Notes under the pieces: generated by a model
Databases searched by the model: none
Seen by the model: only the letters and a program-made list of their open reading frames with translations
Told to the model about the DNA's origin: nothing
Made by a program: the position numbers and the translations under genes
In this document: one piece after another, positions 50,801-61,205 of the stretch
Numbering within the stretch: position 1 is the first letter of the stretch
Layout: the number at the start of each line of letters is the position of its first letter
From: Chrysoperla carnea
Lineage: Eukaryota > Arthropoda > Insecta > Neuroptera > Chrysopidae
Direction: 5' to 3'
NCBI RefSeq assembly: GCF_905475395.1
Contig: NC_058337.1
Span: 114,012,368 to 114,076,367 of the forward strand
DNA length: 64,000 nt

Positions 50801-53800
50801 CGCCATTTTTGTTTTGAAGGACTTTTGTAAGTTGTTCTCTTAGGAGGCTTATTTCTGATGTTAGTTTGACTATCATTTCTTGTTGGTTTTGAATCATACT
50901 TGTCATGGCTGTAATAATGAAGTTCAAATCGGGAATTTCGGGTTGTATTGATGCCTTGGCTGTATTTTGTATGTTTTGGCTGCCTACTAATGCTTGAGCA
51001 AAGGTAGGTTGACTGCCTCTTAATGCTTGTACATAAGTTGTCTCACTGCCTCCGTTTTTGGAGGTGCTTGGTAAATACGTAGCGGGATAATTTTGTGAAC
51101 TTGTTTTTGTTTTAAGTTCTGACGAGATGTTTGGAATGCTTTGAACACTGGGACTCGGATTTTGCTTCGAGTTCGCTTGGAGTACCACACCGTTTTTAAT
51201 TGGCATTCTTCTGTTTAAAATTTCTTGATATACCGTGCAACCCTTGTAGTTAGCAGGGTGATTGCCTTTGCAAAGAACACATGTTGCTGGCTTACCATCT
51301 TCTTTGTGTTTCAAGCAACTTCTATAATCATGGTTACCTGCACATTTTACGCAGCGAAATGGTCGCGTACACTGGTTTCTTGTGTGCCCATAGCACTGGC
51401 ATCTTTTACATTGCACTAGTTGCCGTTTTTTGTGCGGTTCTTCGAAAATAACCACTGTGTTCAAGAACTTTTTAATTTTGAAAATTTCGTTGTTATTATC
51501 GTTACGTTTAATATCTATGAAGAAAAGATTTTTCTTTTCTTTAGTTTGTCTGTTTGTAACATTCATTATGTTTGTTACTTCATGTCCTAGTTTTTTTAAC
51601 TCTTTAATAATGTCATCAACACTGGTGGAATGATGCATATTTTTTAGAACCACTCTGTGTTTTTTTTCTTCTTCCAAACTATATGTGTGTCGTGCGACGT
51701 TATTTGCATCGAACACAGATTTTAATAATTTATAATTATCAATAGTGCTGACTTGCACCTTGACTTTGTTACCATTCATTACTTGTATTAAGTAACTATT
51801 TTTGTCAATACATGACTCGATTAATTTAATCAGTGGCGGCATGGCTGTTACAAAGTATAATATGAACGGTGGTACATTTTGTTTTGTGCTTTCCTTGTTT
51901 GGAGCGTCAGCATCTGACGTATTTTCTTCTCCTAGTACATGGAATTTATTTGAGGTAGGCGTTGGTTCCATTTTTTGTTCTATGGCATTGTGATTTGTTG
52001 AGGGGCTTATAGGTCTTTTCCGTTTGTTTCTTACTATTTGAAATTCGTTAAGTTTTTGAACCTCACTTGTTTCTGTATCACTCGTTTCTGAACGTGTATC
52101 TTCAGAAGTTTTGACTCCTTTCGTTGAACCGCCGTGACCTTGTTCCATTTTGTCTTCGTAATTTATACTGGGAACTGAGCGTGAACGAACTCTTTGCCTC
52201 AGGAGTTCCACTTTTTCTAATTGAAATGTCTTTGTTTGACTGACATATTGCTTTAGCTTTTGTTGTAACACATCCAACTTTCGTGTCTCCAATGATTGTT
52301 GGATTTCCGGACTGACTAGTACTATATCTTCTGAATTTATGACTGAAGCATTGTTAGTACTATTGCATTCGTATGGTAAGTATAATTGTCTGTTTATGAA
52401 TGAACCGCCACTGTTGGCTTGCATAAATACACTTTGGTTAATGAGTTATTTAATAATTTTTGATCATTAATTATAAATTTATTTTTAATTTAAAAATATA
52501 AGCACAATTTCAACAATTAACACGTCTGTATTATCGAACTGTGGTAATCGAACTGGATATAAATAAATATATTTAAAAAAAAAAAATTAGTTTTATATTA
52601 TTTTCAATTCTAAACTAAAATTTTTAAATTAAAATTTATCATGCTGTGTGTACGATATTAGATACTACCTTTTATTAAAAGATCAAACAAATTGGTTCAG
52701 AATAATGTAACACTATTCTAAACGAATGTATTGTTGAAAATTACAATTACAATAAGTCAAACAAAGTAAGTTAGATATGAATTCAAATAATTATTTTTAC
52801 CCCGACGACGGCGAGGGTTATCTGTTTGACCGGTATGTATGGATGTATGTATGCATGCTCATCTGTTCCCTCATAACTTCTAAAATACTTATCATAATTT
52901 GACAAATGAGGTATCGTTGGAAGTGTCTTGATCGTCCGCTGGTTATATGCTATGTGAGTTTACATTAAACTGATAAGGCGCCCTCTTGAGGACATAAAGT
53001 CACGAACCCCAAAATTTTTCAATTAAATAATATTAATAAAAGAGCTTAATAAGCACATTTCAAAAATTTATCTATTGTTAGACATTACCGGGAAATTATA
53101 TCTCCAAAATAATTTTTATAAAAGTTCAAAAAATAAATAAAAAAATAATTTGGAGCTTTAACATAAAACTAAGTCTAAGCTTTGATTTAAAACAAAAAAT
53201 GATTCGTTTTCTTTATACAACCTAAGCATATCTATATACAAGGTGAACCATTTTTAAACTATTATGGCTGATTGCTCGTTTTCAGTTAATCAATCAAAAA
53301 ATAATTAGTGATGTTCTGACATCAGATTAGATCTAGTTCTCTAAAAAGTAAGAGATAGAATGACACTTTAAATTAGAAAATTGATACTCATAAAAAAATC
53401 ATTTTTTTTTAATATTTTTTTCGAAAATCGTTAGCTTTCGGAGGAAATCGAAAAATCGACTTAAATATATGTCCTTATTGCATTTAATTGAAAAAAACAC
53501 GCTAGCTACAGAATAATGCTTTAGTCAAAAGTTGTCAACGGCAATAGAGGACATACGTCTGTGTACATGACTTTGACCTAAAATTTATTTTCAAGGTCAT
53601 TTGACCTTGATCTTCAATTGATCTTGAATATTTATCTGAGCTTAAAAGTCCCGGAAGCTAACGATATTCGAAAAAGCAACTGGGAGAACTAGGTCCAATC
53701 TGATGTCAGAATATGACTAGTTATTTTTTTGATTGGTTTACTACGAAACGAGCTATTATCGATAATACATTAAAATGATCATCCTGTATATGAAAAGAAT

Positions 53801-55554
53801 TTTTCTCAAGTTGACTATTTGGATTTATATCTAAATAAATCATTTAAATACATGTTTACAAGTGTTCTTCAAGAAATTAATTGAAAATCAATTGTATTTT
53901 ACATGTAATTGAATATCTACTATCAATTGTATATCTAATTTTGTTAATTTTAAAACATATCTGATTTTAAATTTCAATCAAGTACTGATAAATCTTTTAT
54001 TAGAACTTAGAACAAGTATTTTAGATAAAATTTGTCGATTTTAGAATTAAAATTAATTAGTTTTCTATATTTTAATGTTTCATCAAAGATGTATATTCCA
54101 TAATATATCGCCTTTCATAGATGATTATTAAGAAACTTCATATATAGCCCCTTTATGGCGAGTCTAAAATATTTGGTATATGTGCATAATCCTTAAATTG
54201 ATTCATAGCCGTTTTTATTTGGCAAACTAATGATTAAATCAAAATGATCAACGAAAAAATAGAAAAGTGAGTTGGTCCAGGATTATTTTAAACAGGGTTT
54301 ACGTCATTCGACATCGACACCCGGTAAATTACAATTTTTTTTATCGTACAATTGCCTTCCTATTAGTTTAACTAATTAGAGGCCATTCATTAATTACGTA
54401 AGCATGATTTTAGCAACTTTGGTCCCCTGCCCCCATGTAAGGGTAAATAAAATTTAAGATGAAATGAAACTGAATTCCATTACCTATACTTCGACTTCGA
54501 CAAAATATTATGTAAGATTGGTTTTACCCCTACCTATAGATAAGGGCATGTAGAAATTTTCTTAATCACCTTCCTGCCTCTCGGACCCTTACGTAATTAA
54601 TGAATGGCCCCTGATTAGTTTTAGGATTCATGCCTGTATATTACTTTCTTTATTCCATCATAACTTCTAAATGTCTGGACAGATTTGGATGTATGGGTAT
54701 CGTTAGAATCCTTACATATGCCCCAGTAACACTGGCTATAAATTTCTTCATGAACTCGGGGACTATACTTATAATAAAGTTGTTATTATAGTCGGGGGAT
54801 CTCTTAGATTAAAAAATGTTACACAGAACGATCGCCTGGATGTAATAAAAGTTTAACTTATATGCTTAGACAGTGAGTAAATAAATGTCATTTGCTCCAA
54901 AATTAACTAATAAAATTTTACTTTTTAGTTCGTTTTTTAGGGCAGTCATTTTTTTTTTTTTAATTTTTTATAATTATTAACAAAAAAAAGAGGTTTAAAT
55001 AGTGATACTTTAATTAGGACCACCGTGTTCTATCTAACACAGGAAAAATTCTGGTTACACAGACAGACTAAGCTTATTGTAAATAAAAAACAGTTAACTT
55101 TTTTTCAATATTTAATTTTAAGTTAAATGTAGGTTGGTAATTATTTACCTACAATTCCATTAATTTTTAACACTTTAGAAAAAACAAGACTGCTTTTCTT
55201 CTCAGAATATATTAAAAAATACCCTTGAACACCGTGTATTAATTATCAAATAACAAAAAAATTGTACTTTAATCAAATTACCTCACTAGCAGGAAACTCA
55301 TAACATTCAGCAATCTTTTGATATAATTCTTTAACATTGGAAAAACCCGATATTAAACCTGTAGGACTACCATGCGCTAATTGACAATGAAATACCAATT
55401 GTGGTCGTCCAACGGGATCGACAGACGGCGGTTGATGATGAGACACTTGTGAATTTATCGATGTTTTATTTACACCATTATTATTTAATCCATTCTGTTG
55501 TTGACTTGGCGGATCACTTTGTTGCACTTTACTTTTTAATGCTTTTTTAAACAT
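42505..55554 (-). CDS. kermit: GIPC-family PDZ adaptor (329 aa)
   Basis: Cytoplasmic adaptor that in other animals links PDZ-ligand cargo receptors to myosin VI and takes part in endocytic trafficking. Exons in transcript order: 55282-55554, 43653-43883, 42505-42990, all joined in phase 0; 330 codons with the stop, close to human GIPC1 (333 aa). The N-terminal GH1 region has [20 protein letters not shown] and [11 protein letters not shown]. The PDZ domain spans about 128-208, with [20 protein letters not shown] and a carboxylate-loop LGLT, and continues in exon 3 with [20 protein letters not shown]. The C-terminal GH2 region has [15 protein letters not shown] and ends [16 protein letters not shown]. 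The N-terminus is Gln/Asn-rich and lineage-specific. Intron 1 is 11.4 kb and holds the Jockey element. The start is the first ATG followed by FKKALKSK; upstream sequence looks like a leader. The symbol follows the Drosophila orthologue. Confidence 0.93.
47817..47824. repeat. Target-site duplication of the Jockey element, poly(A) side
   Basis: ATATAAAT directly before the T-tract on the plus strand; the same 8 bases lie at 52557-52564 beyond the 5' end. The AT content makes chance similarity possible. Confidence 0.45.
48101..50806 (-). CDS. Jockey ORF2: endonuclease and reverse transcriptase (901 aa)
   Basis: Enzyme that nicks the target and copies the element RNA by target-primed reverse transcription. 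The N-terminal APE-like endonuclease (about 1-220) shows LWNANGL, SETHFS near 37, [13 protein letters not shown] near 136 and SDHTPV near 213. The reverse transcriptase (about 490-760) shows [65 protein letters not shown] and the catalytic FADD near 672. No RNase H domain follows. The ATG lies inside the end of ORF1 (17 nt overlap, different frame), so translation probably depends on reinitiation or coupling. No stop or frameshift was seen. Confidence 0.93.
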   Translation of the reverse strand: MAELFKIALWNANGLVDHKYELETFLIQHKIDIMLVSETHFSKRTNFNIPNYILYNTNHPDADRRARGGVAVLIKQHIKHHSLPEYKQDFLQAASVMIEDWKGPLAISAVYCPPNYRPNKEGFIQYFQTLGNRFLSGGDFNAKHIHWGSRITPPGRGKILFQVMQENHLGHLSTYEPTYWPTDRAKIPDLLDFFVTKGIGSAYLTAKSNLDLYSDHTPVIATVNATITKKNEPLKLFNNRTDWAKFKHQVDLKLDLKIPLKSREDLEIAINKFTKIIQDAAWDSTPEKSQKTQLQNCPVNVKQKIAEKRRLRRVWQNSRYPSDKKRYDKAASELKELIKTLKNESFSTYLEGLGATKEQDYSLWKATQRLNHPREPIPPIRKSNEEWARTNLEKANVFAKHLEEVFTPSSSECTEEEEAEIINFLSAPYQMSEIPDLFTVKEVKKCIKIELKENKSPGYDLITGKIVKALPRRGLVMLTMIYNAVLRVGIFPCQWKVAQVIMIPKPGKPPHDVTSYRPISLLPILGKLLEKLLLKRINTVISRENLIPEHQFGFRKEHGTIEQVHRLVKIINQTFEDKSYCSAAFLDVSQAFDKVWHAGLLYKIKKLLPHTLYCIIESYIQERYFQIKFDDEISELHKIQAGVPQGSVLGPTLYLLFTADLPTNELTTLATFADDKAILSMHSDPNIATNQLQQHLNQINHWTKQWRVTINETKSAHIVFTKCRGVSPQVCINSKIIPRVDCVKYLGMHLDKTLTWRTHIWKKRKQLGLKFSKYYWLLGKNSQLSLRNKLLVYKAAFKPIWTYGIQLWGSASNSNIEILERFQSKILRAMTGAPYFIPNSEIREDLKVNTVKSEIVKCSAKYLKRLETHTNTLAVNLLDNSEETQRLKRIQLLQLPYRFNT
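50790..52424 (-). CDS. Jockey ORF1: gag-like RNA-binding protein (544 aa)
   Basis: Nucleic-acid-binding protein that packages the element RNA. The N-terminus is charged and polar. A folded middle region (about 190-335) resembles the RRM-like and PRE_C2HC part of Jockey gag proteins. Then three zinc knuckles follow at about 338-400: [27 protein letters not shown] and [16 protein letters not shown] short C-terminal heptad-like helix lies at about 505-540. The start ATG is at 52422-52424. ORF1 is intact and overlaps ORF2 by 17 nt. Confidence 0.9.
   Translation of the reverse strand: MQANSGGSFINRQLYLPYECNSTNNASVINSEDIVLVSPEIQQSLETRKLDVLQQKLKQYVSQTKTFQLEKVELLRQRVRSRSVPSINYEDKMEQGHGGSTKGVKTSEDTRSETSDTETSEVQKLNEFQIVRNKRKRPISPSTNHNAIEQKMEPTPTSNKFHVLGEENTSDADAPNKESTKQNVPPFILYFVTAMPPLIKLIESCIDKNSYLIQVMNGNKVKVQVSTIDNYKLLKSVFDANNVARHTYSLEEEKKHRVVLKNMHHSTSVDDIIKELKKLGHEVTNIMNVTNRQTKEKKNLFFIDIKRNDNNNEIFKIKKFLNTVVIFEEPHKKRQLVQCKRCQCYGHTRNQCTRPFRCVKCAGNHDYRSCLKHKEDGKPATCVLCKGNHPANYKGCTVYQEILNRRMPIKNGVVLQANSKQNPSPSVQSIPNISSELKTKTSSQNYPATYLPSTSKNGGSETTYVQALRGSQPTFAQALVGSQNIQNTAKASIQPEIPDLNFIITAMTSMIQNQQEMIVKLTSEISLLREQLTKVLQNKNGGAF
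53234..53790. mobile_element. Foldback MITE related to the CP-D intron element
   Basis: 557 bp in GIPC intron 1. The ends TATACAAGGTGAACCATTTT and ATTAAAATGATCATCCTGTA (then TA) are imperfect inverses; sub-terminal GTTAATCAATCAAAAAATA and TATTTTTTTGATTGGTTTAC also pair. Words shared with 23888-24218 include TGATGTCAGAA and CAATCAAAAAA. The longer centre differs. Confidence 0.65.
54380..54610. mobile_element. hAT-like MITE with 8 bp target duplication
   Basis: 231 bp with inverted ends GGCCATTCATTAATTACGTA (then AG) and CTTACGTAATTAATGAATGG (then CC). Flanks CTAATTAG and CTGATTAG form an 8 bp direct repeat with one mismatch, typical of hAT elements. No transposase. Lies in GIPC intron 1, upstream of the Jockey element in the transcript. 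Confidence 0.65.
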
Positions 55555-58500
55555 TGTTATTAACAAACAAACACACTCTCAACGTGGCGCTTTTACACTC
55601 GTAATACTCAAAAAATTAAAGTTTCAATTCAGGATAAAATACATTCCAAGTAGTGAAATGTGATTGGTAGACAAGCTCTCATTATTATCTTGTTATCAGT
55701 TTGATTCTTTGTTATTGATAATGGCAATCATTTTTTCACAAATTTTCAATTAGTTTTTTTAATATAAAAAACACTGTATAACACTTAAGTCACTTTTAAT
55801 AAATTAAGTAAGTTTTAATGTGTGTTGTATCTCTGTCTCGCGCGTTTTAATTTAATATCGGAATTCTAAACCGCTGGTGGTTTACAATTTACATAGGACT
55901 ACGTCATCTAAATTTGTTGTTATTATATTATTTTGTATATAGAATGCACGGTGTTGATCTGAGCTCACTCCGCTGGCTGGCTGACGAAGAGCTCGCGGTC
56001 GTCACTCGCTGTTTGTTAAATATAATAAAAGTACACCTTACCTTTATTTGAAAAGCACGCAACGTGAGAGTTTACTTTTATCTGCTGTTTTAAAGCTGGC
56101 CATAACATCATGGTATTTTGTAATTCATCTGCGCTTCACCTATTATAGTATAAAAAGGGCCGCCGCTTCAAATTTCCAGAAAATCGGGAGATAAACTAGG
56201 AATACAACTTGATAATGACACTCCCTCTCTCCAGCGTTTGCAATACATTGTTTAAAAAAAAGTCACAAATTTAATAATATTCTAGGATATGGCGCGTAAA
56301 AAAATCCATGGCTCCTAACTTTCTGTCCCGTGATAAATCAGCTCCTGAGTCGATGTGGCGTGACCATATGTGACTTTTGAGACAACATTTGTTGTATCAA
56401 AATAAAGGTTTGCACAAAAATTCAGCTTATTCCGTTAGATTCCGAGGTTGATCACTGTTTTAGATTAAGATGATCGGATTATACGGCAAGTTATTGCCAA
56501 AATCAACTGCTTTCAAACCTTTCTTTGGAATCTTACGTTCATAAATCAATTAGGGGTGTGTTCAAAAACCAATTGGGGGCTTAAAATCTTTCCTCACATT
56601 CACATAATGATTTCGGAGGCAAGTGCCTCAATTTCCCCCTCCTAAATCCGGATCTGCTTTCAGGTGGTGGAAGATCAAGGTGCCACATTTTCTCGAATTT
56701 ACCGCAAAGAGTGTTGAAAAGTATCAGTTTTGACTAGAATAGGCAATAGCCGAAGTTTCCATGTCGATAACATCTCGACATGTTATCGATAAAAATATTT
56801 AAAAAAATTAAGGCGGCCTAATCATTATAATTTCATATTTTTAATTATTATATCTTAATTATTTTGAGATTTTTTTATTTTAACAAATTTTTTTTAAAAA
56901 AGTGTCTATTTGGACATACTTAATTAATACACATTTTTTATATTATAAGTAAAACCATACATACTGAGTAACAATGGTGGGGGACTAAAAAAAAATAAAA
57001 GTAAATATATTAAAAATATTCATAGAATCAGGCAGTGGAATAACATAAAAACATTAACTCAATAAATAATAATTGTGCATTATGCACATAATATAATTAT
57101 CAAAAAATTTTCAAGGCATGTATGAATTATCATAATACAAAGAAATTTAAAACTAGTGAAACAAATAACTGGAGCTAAATGAAAAAAAATCTATTACTAT
57201 TTTAAATGCAGGAAAATAATTATATTATATTTTTTTTTTACCCCAAAACATTCCTCATGCACAGTTTTCCTACTTTAATAAAACTACTTTTACATTTTTC
57301 TTTTCTTTTAACAACAATATAGGTACACACTGTGTCACAAAAAATACATGGATTTACAGAGTATATATGAATATCCGTACCTTTTTTTGACCCAGAGATA
57401 AAAACAAAATATAAACAAAAAGCCTGCTTTAATGTTTTTCTACTCCAACTAGAAACTCATTTCTTATAATACTTTCACGCAAAACCATTTAAAAGTTGTT
57501 GTATTTAAGTAGGAAAATTATGCAGGGATAAAATATTTTTATGCCGTAAATATTTATTTTATAACTTCAATAATTTAAAATCTGACTGTACCAAGATTCA
57601 TCAACTAGCAAATTTTAATTAATATTATTAAAATAATAATATTTTTGTATAAATGAATATTACATATTTGTCTGCAAGCAGGGGAATAATCGTCCAAGTT
57701 CCAGAAATGTGCTAGGTTTTTTTAGGCCACACGTAAACCCTTCTGAAATGCAAAATATGCCGTTTAATGAAGTCTAAAATTCTTTTAAATAAATCGATCA
57801 TGCTTCGACTGAATTTACAGATTCGTTCTCGTTTCTGGTAATAGATAGAGGAGTATATTAAATTAGAAAGTTATTCCTTGTAAAATGACCAAAAACTTGC
57901 AGTTTCAAGCATCAGTTTCTGTCAAATGTATTCGTTTTTCGAACAAATATTTCCTAAAAAGTTCTGAACATTTTTATAAAGAAACAATTTCAAACATGTT
58001 AAGTATTATTCGATCCCGTTTCATTTACGAGAACAAGTCCACTTGAATTGACCACCTCCGGTCGGAGCTGGAAGCTGGAAATATATTTATTCGATCTGGT
58101 ACGATCTGCCATTTAGGCAAAAGAGTAACCAGATAAATTATCATTATTTTTTTCCAGTTTTCAGTTTCTTTTTCAATTTTCGAAATATATTTCTCCAAAA
58201 TAAGTATAGATTTCTGTATCCGTTGGGTTGATTACCATCAAAATATTGTCATTTGTCAAGGTTTAGAAATTTGCTTCATAAGTACAAAATTCGTTAATAT
58301 CCCATAGAAAATAAGAAATATTTATACGCAACCCCCTCCACGCCACTCTGGCACGTATGTCGAATTTACTTTAGGAACTTTTCCCCTTTTTTTAATCATG
58401 TTTCTGTAGAATGTAGATAAATATAATTGATATATAGGAAATTTTTATAAATTGCTGATTTTATAATACAGCTTGCTTGGCTGATACATATGTTTTCGAA

Positions 58501-61205
58501 ATTTGAACATCAGTTTAGTTACATTCAATGAAATTCAGCAAAATTTCATTAACAATATTTAAACTAATTAAATATGTTGTTAATCTTATCAAAAATTCAA
58601 ATTTGGCAAAATTAATTAATTATTAATTTCATATATTTAGCATTTACCAAAAGCACTGACAAAGGAGGTTGGAGGCACGTAACTCTTCAATAATCGTCTA
58701 ATTTTCTGAAAACAATATCAAAAACTCTAGAAAGTAGTATAGAGTCGCCGATTTTCCTTTATAAACGTAAAATACCATTTATCATTGAGTAAAACAATAA
58801 TTTTATCAACAAAATGCTAATGATAAAACAATATTCGTACAAGAGGGATGAAATGCGAAAAAAACCAAAAAAAATTTTCGGCATAGCATTAGAAGGAAAA
58901 TTTAATCTACTTTCTTCTCTCTGAAGCAAAACTTAATTGTCTTTGTTTGTCAGATATTTGGAAATAACCAAAAGGAGTACGCTTTTACATTTTCAAACAA
59001 AATTGGTTCAATTTTCACGAAAACTTTAAACCTGGTGAAAACGAACCATTCTACCGACTAAAATCCGTTTATCAAATTATCAGCTTTAATAAAAAAAAAT
59101 TATTTAAAATTCAATAAAATGGCAGCATATCTTAAAATGCACATGTCTGCAGACAATTCGATAATATAAATCTGATTTTCGTAATTTTCGGATGAAAATT
59201 GCCATAAATGATTTTCATACAAAATATTTTTACATTTATTCCAAGAGTTTACAAAATATTATTAAAATTTCTTTGGGATCATAAAATAAGATGAAACTCT
59301 TAATTTGAACGCAATTGGGATTAGGTTTGGAATTTAAAGAAAAACTCCGGAAACTTTCTTGAATTGAATTCTTTATTATCTAGTAGAAAAATTATGTATT
59401 TTCTATACAATGAAACATAGCAACTGTTTATTTTTTCTGAAAATAAAATTCAATCTTTTATTTGGATACAAGAGATAAATAATGAAAATTTCAAAAAATT
59501 TCATGAATCCTGTAAATACAATTTTTCGTAGCTGTTTTTCCTTTAAGAAATTTTTTTTAAAGCATGTTGTGCCAAATATACATTTTTAGGTCAATTATAA
59601 GTTACGCTTTGTCAGATAATTTGACTATAAATCTAACATGATCAGAAAATATCAAATTTCCATGCGTATAAATCCACAAACTTTCTTTTAAATTGAGACT
59701 ATTTCGCTTTAAAAGTTAATATATACACTGGTGGCTTAGAAAAAATAAGTCGCAAAATTTCACGAGCTACATTTTATATGACGTGTACGATAAATTTTTC
59801 TCTAGATTTCTTTTTTGAATCGGTGAATCGCTAATCTTTGAAACGCAAAACGCTGATATCGCAAAATACTTCAATAACAAAAAAGTATCACAAAATTTTC
59901 GCCCACCAATAGTACCAATACTATTATGGAAAATGTTAAAAATTCCGATTAGATAAAATATTTAAATGTTTATTATTTTCTCTTGCAATTATTTTCATTA
60001 CATACATTTACCGATTTACTTCCTTAGATTTTTCTCACAAAAATTGTTATTCAATTATATGACATTTTTAAAGAGGAGTCAATTTTATATCTTAGTCCTA
60101 TTTTCATTTGGCAAAGTTCAAGAATAGGCTTTAATCCTAAATTTGAAAAATTGGTTTATACGTTACATAAGTATCTGATTTACACCGAAAAAAGTATTAA
60201 AAAAAAAACACTATTTGCAGTATTTATTTTGCACATTTACTTCGAAAACAATGTAGTGTCACGGCGTCTTGAATGATATCACGACTTGGCATATAATTAT
60301 TTTTGTGTATGTAAGTTTAAGCAGCTGTAACTAACTAACCTGGTTCGTTCTTTTGAAATGTAATGTTCTTTACATAGCGTTTGTCACGGCGTAACGTAAT
60401 GAATGCCTAATTTTATTAAAAATTATTTCATGAAAATATAATCTTTAAAATAAATAATTATGTGTTTTGTTATCTACATATCATGATTAATCATTAGAAT
60501 CTTTTATCCAATCGATTTATTCTTAATGGACAAAAGCCTATTATGTAGCATTTGCACCAGAGAGATGGTTTAACGTTATGGGACGTCTTCTATTTATCAG
60601 AAAAACGCTGTGTATTACCTAAAAGTTATTTTATCTTGCGTATGTTCGTAATTCAAAAAGAGGCGTAGTATTGGCTAAACAGCCCATTGGTATTTTGAAC
60701 ATAATTCATATATCTCCCATATTTTGACTTCACAAAAAAATTCAATAGATTTTAAACATTCTTAGATTATTGTAGATTTAAATTATTTATTATCGAGGCC
60801 TTATTTATTTTAAAATTTACGAAATGAAAATACATGTAAATTATCCATGGGTCACAGACCTAGTCAATATAGACTACAAACACAATATTATGAAATACAT
60901 TACAATAACATCTTTATACAGATTCATGATATCGATTTTTACAAAGAATTACAACATGCGAGGAACATTTTATCTGCCAATCAATATTCAAGTTTATGCA
61001 ATTAATCTATAAAAAAGAAAAATCAAGGATATAAAAAGAAAAACTCAAAACGCTGGTGTTTTTTTTTTGATATTTTTAAAATCTCTTGTGTGAGCATGTT
61101 TTGGTTTTTTTTTTTTTAACTTTACAAAACATTTTTAAGATGTCTCTATTTTAATATGGAATTTATTAAGAATTACAATTTATTTTATTTTATTTTTTTT
61201 TGTTT
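55555..61205. other. GIPC promoter side and 5.6 kb spacer to RanBP3, no gene seen
   Basis: The relatively GC- and CpG-rich patch at about 55930-56010 is the likely GIPC promoter or leader exon (inference). From 56.1 to 61.2 kb I see no ORF with a recognisable domain; it is AT-rich with homopolymer runs. The last part before 61206 may be RanBP3 3' UTR. Confidence 0.5.

Larger units (their letters stand above)
47825..52556 (-). mobile_element. Full-length Jockey-type non-LTR retrotransposon
   Basis: 4.7 kb element. On the minus strand it begins near CCAGTTCGATTACCACAGTT, carries two overlapping ORFs and ends in a poly(A) tail (T-run 47825-47851 on the plus strand). There are no LTRs. Both ORFs are uninterrupted and an 8 bp flanking repeat can be proposed, so it looks young. 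It sits in GIPC intron 1 in sense with the gene. Domain content (zinc-knuckle ORF1, endonuclease plus reverse transcriptase ORF2, no RNase H) points to the Jockey group. Confidence 0.88.
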
